41,196 nucleotides of DNA from Moraxellaceae bacterium REDSEA-S32_B1 (GTDB lineage: Bacteria; Pseudomonadota; Gammaproteobacteria; Pseudomonadales; Moraxellaceae), in contig LUOR01000019.1 in the NCBI GenBank assembly GCA_001626925.1, positions 1 through 41,196 on the forward strand, in the 5' to 3' direction. Below the pieces are notes generated by a model that was given only the letters and a program-made list of their open reading frames with translations, did not search any database and was not told the DNA's origin. Position 1 is the stretch's first letter; each line of letters begins with the position of its first letter. Positions 36,248 to 41,196 of the stretch are shown in pieces. The translations under genes and the position numbers were made by a program.

Positions 36248-37023
36248 AAGCCTCCGAACATGACCGCAGTCAACACAAAATCAAAACCTAATACACACAA
36301 CGACGAATAGACCACGGTACGTGTCATCGACGTGGCAATTCCTTCTGGTGTCGGCTCACAAGCATAGCCTTGATACACTGCGATCCAAGTACAAATCACC
36401 GCAAATACAATACTTTTGATAATGGTGCCATTAAAGACATCTTTCCAAAACACCACCGATGCTTGCATGCTATTCCAAAAAGAACCCTCATCAGCACCTA
36501 AAAAATCAACGCCGACAAACTTACCACCCAAAATACCCACAGCAGCGAAAATCACCGTGAGCATCGGCAAACTAAAAATACCCGCCCAAAGCCGTGGTGA
36601 AACGATTTGCTTTAATGGATCAACACCAATCATTTCCATACTGGCAAGTTGCTCTGTTTGTTTCATCGAGCCAATCTCAGCAGTCAACGCTGAACCTGCA
36701 CGACCTGCAAAGAGGAGCGCAGCAACCACAGGCGCAAGCTCACGAAGCAAAGTCAACGCCACCGCTGTCCCAAGCATCGCCTCACTACCAAAGGTGACTA
36801 AGATGCTGTACATCTGCAAACCCAGCACTGCACCGATAAACAGACCTGAAACGGTAATGATCAATAGTGACAATACGCCGACACGGTACATTTGATAGAT
36901 AAATAATTTAAACCCTTTCCAAGTAGGCAATGACATCAATACTTGGAACAGCATGATCGCAGCATAGCCAATGCCTTGCACTCGACCGATCAAGCGACGA
37001 CCTAAACTCGCAACGGCATTCAT
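36244..37023 (-). CDS. mlaE: Mla ABC transporter permease MlaE
   Basis: MlaE is the permease of the phospholipid transporter. The 259-residue protein has about five to six hydrophobic segments, including LSLLIITVSGLFIGAVLGLQ and the conserved ELAPVVAALLFAGRAGSALTAE loop, then IGSMKQTEQLASMEMIGVDP, the coupling segment. It overlaps mlaF and mlaD by four bases each. Confidence 0.95.
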   Translation of the reverse strand: MNAVASLGRRLIGRVQGIGYAAIMLFQVLMSLPTWKGFKLFIYQMYRVGVLSLLIITVSGLFIGAVLGLQMYSILVTFGSEAMLGTAVALTLLRELAPVVAALLFAGRAGSALTAEIGSMKQTEQLASMEMIGVDPLKQIVSPRLWAGIFSLPMLTVIFAAVGILGGKFVGVDFLGADEGSFWNSMQASVVFWKDVFNGTIIKSIVFAVICTWIAVYQGYACEPTPEGIATSMTRTVVYSSLCVLGFDFVLTAVMFGGL

Positions 37024-37829
37024 TGCGCACCTCCAAGCTTAATCGCATCAGGCATTTTACTAAACTGATAATCCACAGGGCCTTCAACAGAACCTGTTAA
37101 GAACTGCTGTACAAAAGGTGATGAATGTTGGCGCAACTGTTCCGCTGTACCCTCGCCTTGCACCTTGCCTTCAGCAACCACGTAAATATAATCTGCAATC
37201 GATAAAGTCTCTTCGACATCGTGCGAAACAATGATCGTAGTCAAATCCAAAGCTTCACTTAAAGAACGAATAAGTCGAGTCAAAACGCCCATCACGATCG
37301 GATCTTGCCCTGCAAAAGGCTCGTCATACATGATCAGTTCAGGATCAAGCGCAATCGCTCTCGCCAATGCCACACGACGATTCATCCCGCCTGACAGCTC
37401 TGATGGCATCAAATCTTCTGCACCACGAAGCCCAACCGATTCGAGTTTTTGCGATACTCGCTCTTGGATATCAGATTCTGATAAGTTGCGATGGGCACGA
37501 ATAGGAAAAGCCACATTCTCAAATACAGTCATATCGGTAAATAGCGCACCACTTTGAAACAGCATACCCATACGTGCACGTGCATTGAATAACTCTTTTC
37601 GAGACATTTTGGCAATGTCTTGACCGTCGAGCATAATCTGCCCGTGATCAGGTTTAAGTTGCCCACCAATTAGTCGTAATAAAGTGGTTTTACCTGTCCC
37701 TGATGGCCCCATAATCGCTGTAATTTTGCCACGAGCGATCTGCATATCGATGCCATCATAGATCACTCGTTCGCCACGTTGAAAGCTGAGGTTTTTTACT
37801 TCGATCAATGCAGCATCATGCGCTGGCAT
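37020..37829 (-). CDS. mlaF: Mla ABC transporter ATPase MlaF
   Basis: MlaF powers phospholipid transport. The 269-residue protein has Walker A GPSGTGKTT at 41-49, the ABC signature LSGGMNRR at 145-152, Walker B LIMYDE at 165-170 and the switch His in VSHDVEE. The frame opens at 37841, but that ATG overlaps the GGAG ribosome site of the ATG at 37829, which is therefore chosen. The C-terminal tail is the segment that normally contacts MlaB in a neighbouring subunit; no mlaB is in the operon. Confidence 0.95.
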   Translation of the reverse strand: MPAHDAALIEVKNLSFQRGERVIYDGIDMQIARGKITAIMGPSGTGKTTLLRLIGGQLKPDHGQIMLDGQDIAKMSRKELFNARARMGMLFQSGALFTDMTVFENVAFPIRAHRNLSESDIQERVSQKLESVGLRGAEDLMPSELSGGMNRRVALARAIALDPELIMYDEPFAGQDPIVMGVLTRLIRSLSEALDLTTIIVSHDVEETLSIADYIYVVAEGKVQGEGTAEQLRQHSSPFVQQFLTGSVEGPVDYQFSKMPDAIKLGGAQ

Positions 37830-37935
37830 AGATGACTCCATATATTTTAAATCCTTGAGGGCTTGCAGAAATAAATGATTTTACAGAAAAATTGCGTACT
37901 TAACGTTATAGTTTTGCTAATAGTATTGATCAACA

Positions 37936-38088
37936 CTATTCGCTTAATTCAGCGTCACGATCTGATTCTTCATTCATAATTTTTTGGGCGTGCATGGTCT
38001 CAGTCGTTTTATAGGACTGTTGTTTATAGACTTGTGCACCTAAAAAAAATGCATTCATCATGACCAAAAACACAAATAAATATGGCAC
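37936..38088 (-). CDS. Small membrane protein, 50 residues
   Basis: A GTG at 38088 opens a frame of 50 codons to TAG at 37936. The product starts with one hydrophobic helix (PYLFVFLVMMNAFFLGAQVY) and ends in a charged tail (MNEESDRDAELSE), an arrangement typical of single-pass small membrane proteins. An ATG at 38061 is an alternative start but would cut the helix. A possible promoter (TTGTGA, 16 bases, TATAAA) lies only about 12 bases before the GTG, so the leader would be very short. Function unknown; it sits between mlaF and the helicase on the same strand. Confidence 0.55.
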   Translation of the reverse strand: MPYLFVFLVMMNAFFLGAQVYKQQSYKTTETMHAQKIMNEESDRDAELSE

Positions 38089-38178
38089 TTGTCAACCCAT
38101 TTATAAAAAGAGTTAAGTTCATCACAAAAAAATATTATTGCGTGACAATTCTACACCCATTCATTACGTTTAAGCAAT

Positions 38179-38208
38179 AAAAAACACATCTTGCGATGTG
38201 TTTTTTTT
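38179..38208. terminator. Terminator after the helicase
   Basis: An A-run, ACACATC, loop TTGC, GATGTGT and a T-run. A perfect stem that works on either strand; here it ends the helicase gene on the minus strand. Confidence 0.85.
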
Positions 38209-38242
38209 GCATTTAAATCAACATTTTAAATGAGAAAGTTTT

Positions 38243-40243
38243 TTATTTCGTCCATTTACGAATGTTATTCTCGCCAAATTTTGGGCCTGAACTCTTATAA
38301 CGGCGTTCACGACCTTCTTGCGAAAAGCGTTTTTCAGTGTTGTCATGTTGACCAAAGCGACGACCTTCCGAACGCTCACCATCCTGACGGCGTGGGCGAT
38401 CATTTGAGAATTCACGACGACCACCACGATTGTCATCACGACCTGATTCACGGTTAAAATCACGTTTCGGACGGTCATTATAGCTTGGGCGATCACCACC
38501 AAAATCACGCTTAGGACGATCAGAGAACTTACGCTCGCCATCAAAACGACGACCTTCGCTACGATCTGGTCGATCACTACGATCAAAGTCACGCTTAGGA
38601 CGGTCATTGTAGCTAGGGCGATCACCACCAAAGTCACGCTTAGGACGATCAGAAAACTTACGCTCGCCATCAAAGCGACGAGCTTCAGAACGGTTGTCGC
38701 CACCACGTCCGCCACGGTCAGAGAAGCGTTTTTCTGAACGAGGTTGGTAGTCTTTGCGATTGCCACGATTGTCGTCATCATATGACTTAAACTCTGAACG
38801 AGGACGCTCAGAACGTGACTTGCCAGCAAAGTCCGCATTCGCCACAACATCATTAATATAATCATTGTGCGATTTGCGTGGTGCTGAACGTTCTTCACGT
38901 TTGAAATGACCTTCGCCTTCGATTCGACGTTTGCCACCTCCGAAGCCGCGATCACGATCACCGCCAAAGCTGCGACCACCACGATCCGAACGACCACCGC
39001 CAAAGCCACGATCACCACTTCCGCCACCACGACGACCGTCAGACTTTCCGCCTTTACGATTTGGGCGTGCTGGTGGTGGAGATGGCTCTAGGCCTTCAAT
39101 TTCAGACACATTCAAACGTGTTTCTAAGTAATCTTCGAGTGCACGAATCTTGCCACGCTCACGATAAGTCGCCAAAGTCACCGCTTGACCTGTACGACCA
39201 GCACGACCTGTACGACCTACACGGTGTACATAGTCTTCATTTTTCATTGGTAGACCAAAGTTAATCACGTGTGAAATGGTTGGAACGTCCAAACCACGTG
39301 CCGCAACATCAGTCGCCACCAAGATACGTGCTTTACCTTCACGAATGCTACGCAAACGGCGATTACGCACAGATTGTGGCATTGCACCGTGTAGCGCAAC
39401 CACCGAAAGACCTGACTCTGCCAACTCTTCAGCCAACATGTCGGTGTCTTCTTGCGTCGAAGCAAACACGACAGCTTGATCTAAAGTTTCATCACTTAAC
39501 CAATGCGTCAATAATTTTTTCTTGTGCTCAAAGCCATCAGTCCAATGCAATGTTTGCGTCACATCAGTATTGGTAGTATGACCAGTTTCGATTGCGATAC
39601 GCTCAGGCGAATTCATCATGCGTTCTGCAAGTGAAATAATACGATCTGCAAACGTCGCAGAGAACATCAACGTTTGTTCACGGTTGCCTGCAAGATCGCT
39701 AATCGCTTCTAAATCTTCAGAGAAACCAAGATCCAACATACGGTCTGCTTCATCAACGATCAAGGCATTGACTTTATCAAGTTTGATTTGACGACGATTT
39801 ACTAAATCCAAAAGACGACCTGGGGTCGCAACAACCACTTGCGCACCTTTCAGCTGTTGAATTTGTTTTGCAAATGGCATACCGCCCATGATCGCAGCAA
39901 CACGAACACCTTTCATCTTACGCACAAATGCAATCGCATCTTGGCTTACTTGTTGCGCTAACTCACGGGTTGGGCAAAGTACCAAAATCGCAGGTGCAGT
40001 CACTGCACGCATACGCTCTTTAAATGGAACAAATGTGTCTTGCTCAGCCAAAGCATTGAGCGTTGGCAAAAGGAATGCAGCTGTTTTGCCCGAACCTGTT
40101 TGGCTCGATACCAATAAATCTTTACCTTCTAATGCCGCTGGAATCGACTGTTCTTGAACAGGCGTCGGCGTCGTAAAACCTAAGTCTTGTAGTGCAAGCT
40201 GTAATGACTCTGCGAGAGGAAAATCAGCAAAAGTTTTGCTCAT
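38243..40243 (-). CDS. DEAD-box RNA helicase with long RG/RD-rich tail (RhlE/DeaD-like)
   Basis: The 666-residue protein has a complete DEAD-box core: Q-motif (FADFPLAESL, TTPTPVQEQ), Walker A SQTGSGKT at 47-54, PTRELA, DEAD at 164-167, SAT at 195-197 and HRVGRTGR at 340-347. From about 395 on is a 270-residue tail rich in Arg, Gly, Asp and Ser, with RGG-like blocks and a 43-residue tandem repeat; it would bind RNA without specificity and may promote condensates. The ATG at 40243 is preferred; the frame opens at a GTG at 40255. The short core is RhlE-like, but which helicase subtype cannot be decided by eye. A long leader precedes it. Confidence 0.93.
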   Translation of the reverse strand: MSKTFADFPLAESLQLALQDLGFTTPTPVQEQSIPAALEGKDLLVSSQTGSGKTAAFLLPTLNALAEQDTFVPFKERMRAVTAPAILVLCPTRELAQQVSQDAIAFVRKMKGVRVAAIMGGMPFAKQIQQLKGAQVVVATPGRLLDLVNRRQIKLDKVNALIVDEADRMLDLGFSEDLEAISDLAGNREQTLMFSATFADRIISLAERMMNSPERIAIETGHTTNTDVTQTLHWTDGFEHKKKLLTHWLSDETLDQAVVFASTQEDTDMLAEELAESGLSVVALHGAMPQSVRNRRLRSIREGKARILVATDVAARGLDVPTISHVINFGLPMKNEDYVHRVGRTGRAGRTGQAVTLATYRERGKIRALEDYLETRLNVSEIEGLEPSPPPARPNRKGGKSDGRRGGGSGDRGFGGGRSDRGGRSFGGDRDRGFGGGKRRIEGEGHFKREERSAPRKSHNDYINDVVANADFAGKSRSERPRSEFKSYDDDNRGNRKDYQPRSEKRFSDRGGRGGDNRSEARRFDGERKFSDRPKRDFGGDRPSYNDRPKRDFDRSDRPDRSEGRRFDGERKFSDRPKRDFGGDRPSYNDRPKRDFNRESGRDDNRGGRREFSNDRPRRQDGERSEGRRFGQHDNTEKRFSQEGRERRYKSSGPKFGENNIRKWTK
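38456..38551 (-). repeat. 96-bp direct repeat, copy A, in the helicase tail
   Basis: Encodes RRFDGERKFSDRP then KRDFGGDRPSYNDRPKRDF. Copy B is 129 bases away with the same 32 residues and several silent differences. Confidence 0.85.
38585..38680 (-). repeat. 96-bp direct repeat, copy B, in the helicase tail
   Basis: Encodes the same 32 residues as copy A (38456-38551). The period of 129 bases keeps the frame, so gain or loss of units changes tail length by 43 residues. Confidence 0.85.
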
Positions 40244-40255
40244 AGAGAATTTCAC

Positions 40256-40539
40256 CGAGTATTCGGCGCTCCAATTCTAAAATATTTAATTCAATACATC
40301 GGCATAAAGGCGACAAAACAGCATCTACAACAAAGCAATTAACTCTGCTTAATTGGCTGTGACAAGTTCCGATTTGAGACGATGTGGTCTATAAACGCAC
40401 ACATGTTTACGAGCGCAACCTGAATAATCGCAGTATGCGATTCGGCGCGAAGGGACGTCCTCTCTTTGGACAAAACGCGCAGACTAGGTAAATATAGATA
40501 AATGTTCAGGTAATGAACGGAAGATTCGTGCGTGGGCGC
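40256..40539 (-). promoter_or_regulatory. Long structured leader of the helicase gene
   Basis: Between the candidate promoter and the helicase start lie about 290 bases without an ORF. Read on the minus strand they contain hairpins GTTCA-N5-TGAAC (40503-40518 region), GTCC-N7-GGAC (near 40465-40480) and AATCGCA-TAC-TGCGATT (near 40425-40445). Long leaders that control translation are known for cold-shock helicase genes such as deaD/csdA. Confidence 0.45.
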
Positions 40540-40548
40540 ATTCTATCA
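40540..40548 (-). promoter_or_regulatory. Extended -10 promoter of the helicase gene
   Basis: TGATAGAAT on the minus strand (TAGAAT at 40540-40545 preceded by TG) is an extended -10. Start of transcription would be near 40533. Confidence 0.5.
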
Positions 40549-40621
40549 GCATTTATTTTAAAAAGATAGATTTATTTCACATATTGATTTTTTGGGCGAT
40601 ATTATTCGCTCGACAACGCCA

Positions 40622-41196
40622 TTAACTACCTTGTTGTAATAAATTCTGATACAACACCGCAATCATATCAGAACGACTAATTATTCCGAGAATTTTGCGA
40701 TCTTCACCAACCACAGGCAAATAATTAAAAGACTTTTCTACAAAGTACGGAATCAAATCAGCAATGTTTTGTTCAGGTTTGACCATCACCACTTGACGGT
40801 GCATGATGTGCTTAACCTGATCTTTCCACGGACTGCGAATCTCTGAGGTATCGCGAAACCATTCCACTACATCAGATAATGCTAGCGTCCCGACCAATTG
40901 GTGTGCCTCATCCAAGACTGGCAGGCTCATAATATTCATTTGTTTAAAGCGGTCTAAGGCATGCAGGATTTCGTCATCGGCATTAATATAAATCACATCT
41001 TTGCTCATGATATCTGCACAACGCCCTTCCAATGATAAACGATGATTGGCATGTTGCTGTGCTTCTAAAATCAAGCTTTCGAGATCATATTGGCTAATGT
41101 CGAGCAACTCGGTATGTTGCTCCAAAGCATATTCAATATCTTCAGGTTGAATGGTGACTTTTTGCGTTGGTGTCGGATCACTGGAGCGTTGATTGA
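40622..41196 (-). CDS. C-terminal CBS-domain part of a probable HPP-family membrane protein (cut by window edge)
   Basis: The frame is open to the right edge, so the N-terminus is outside. A TTG at 41125 could be a start, but upstream codons read on in frame (QRSSDPTPTQKVTIQPEDIE), so the gene very likely begins outside. The visible 190 residues include the linker VTIQPEDIEYALEQHTELLD with DISQYDLESLILEAQ and two CBS domains (RCADIMSKDVIYINADDEIL, then VKHIMHRQVVMVKPEQNIAD). That linker plus paired CBS is the usual C-terminus of HPP-family membrane proteins, whose transported substrate is uncertain. CBS pairs bind adenine nucleotides and regulate the membrane part. Confidence 0.75.
   Translation of the reverse strand, partial: NQRSSDPTPTQKVTIQPEDIEYALEQHTELLDISQYDLESLILEAQQHANHRLSLEGRCADIMSKDVIYINADDEILHALDRFKQMNIMSLPVLDEAHQLVGTLALSDVVEWFRDTSEIRSPWKDQVKHIMHRQVVMVKPEQNIADLIPYFVEKSFNYLPVVGEDRKILGIISRSDMIAVLYQNLLQQGS

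Noticed and set aside
38218..39030. 270-codon open frame on the minus strand rich in Val, Ile and Ala
   Set aside because: It overlaps the repetitive helicase tail in another frame; the odd composition comes from the Arg/Asp codons read out of frame.

Overview
The window reads as a chromosomal segment of an Acinetobacter-type gammaproteobacterium (Moraxellaceae). Evidence: a modest GC content, a 92-residue RpoZ, a SpoT with a decayed synthetase domain, the order ispH / gmk-rpoZ-spoT / ridA-bfd-bfr-pilA, pilMNOPQ-aroK-aroB-SPOR divergent from mrcA, gltBD, and a MlaD with a long insertion. I cannot fix the species from sequence alone.

Layout. 1-4520: minor-pilin operon on the minus strand (fimT/fimU remnant, pilV, pilW, pilX, pilY1/comC running off the left edge). 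4521-9780: housekeeping block (ispH; gmk, rpoZ, spoT, ridA). 9780-15123: iron-storage and accessory block: Fur-boxed bfd, a Uma2 nuclease-like gene, bfr, two toxin-antitoxin-like modules each followed by a new copy of the bfr 3' end, the major pilin gene with a sigma-54 promoter, and an AbiEii-like nucleotidyltransferase with a small partner. 15212-17615: lemA and two TPM-domain genes. 17754-23739: gltB-gltD. 24195-31921: pilM-N-O-P-Q-aroK-aroB-SPOR gene string on the minus strand, divergent from mrcA (PBP1A). 34854-37829: mlaF-E-D-C without mlaB. 37936-38088: a small membrane ORF. 38243-40243: a DEAD-box helicase with a long Arg/Gly/Asp tail and a long leader. 40622-41196: C-terminal CBS part of a probable HPP-family membrane protein, cut by the right edge.

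How the genes work together. Three separate loci build one machine, the type IV pilus used for twitching and DNA uptake: the minor pilins and PilY1 (tip and priming), the major pilin, and the PilMNOPQ alignment and secretin complex. Glutamate synthase supplies glutamate; aroK/aroB feed the shikimate pathway; Mla and PBP1A maintain the envelope; Bfd and Bfr handle stored iron.

The most unusual structure is at 11262-13345. The last ~110-160 bp of bfr, partly with its terminator, occurs three times in direct orientation, and each interval between copies holds one toxin-antitoxin-like module (a Phd-like/unknown pair, then a HigBA-like pair whose toxin has an in-frame amber codon). No integrase is present. 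The bfr 3' end therefore looks like a repeated capture site for small defence/addiction cassettes. Other points: a fimT/fimU gene that lost its pilin helix by internal deletion, a Bfr that has lost four of six ferroxidase ligands but kept its heme ligand, and a pilA promoter with sigma-54, Crp/Vfr-like and dyad elements.
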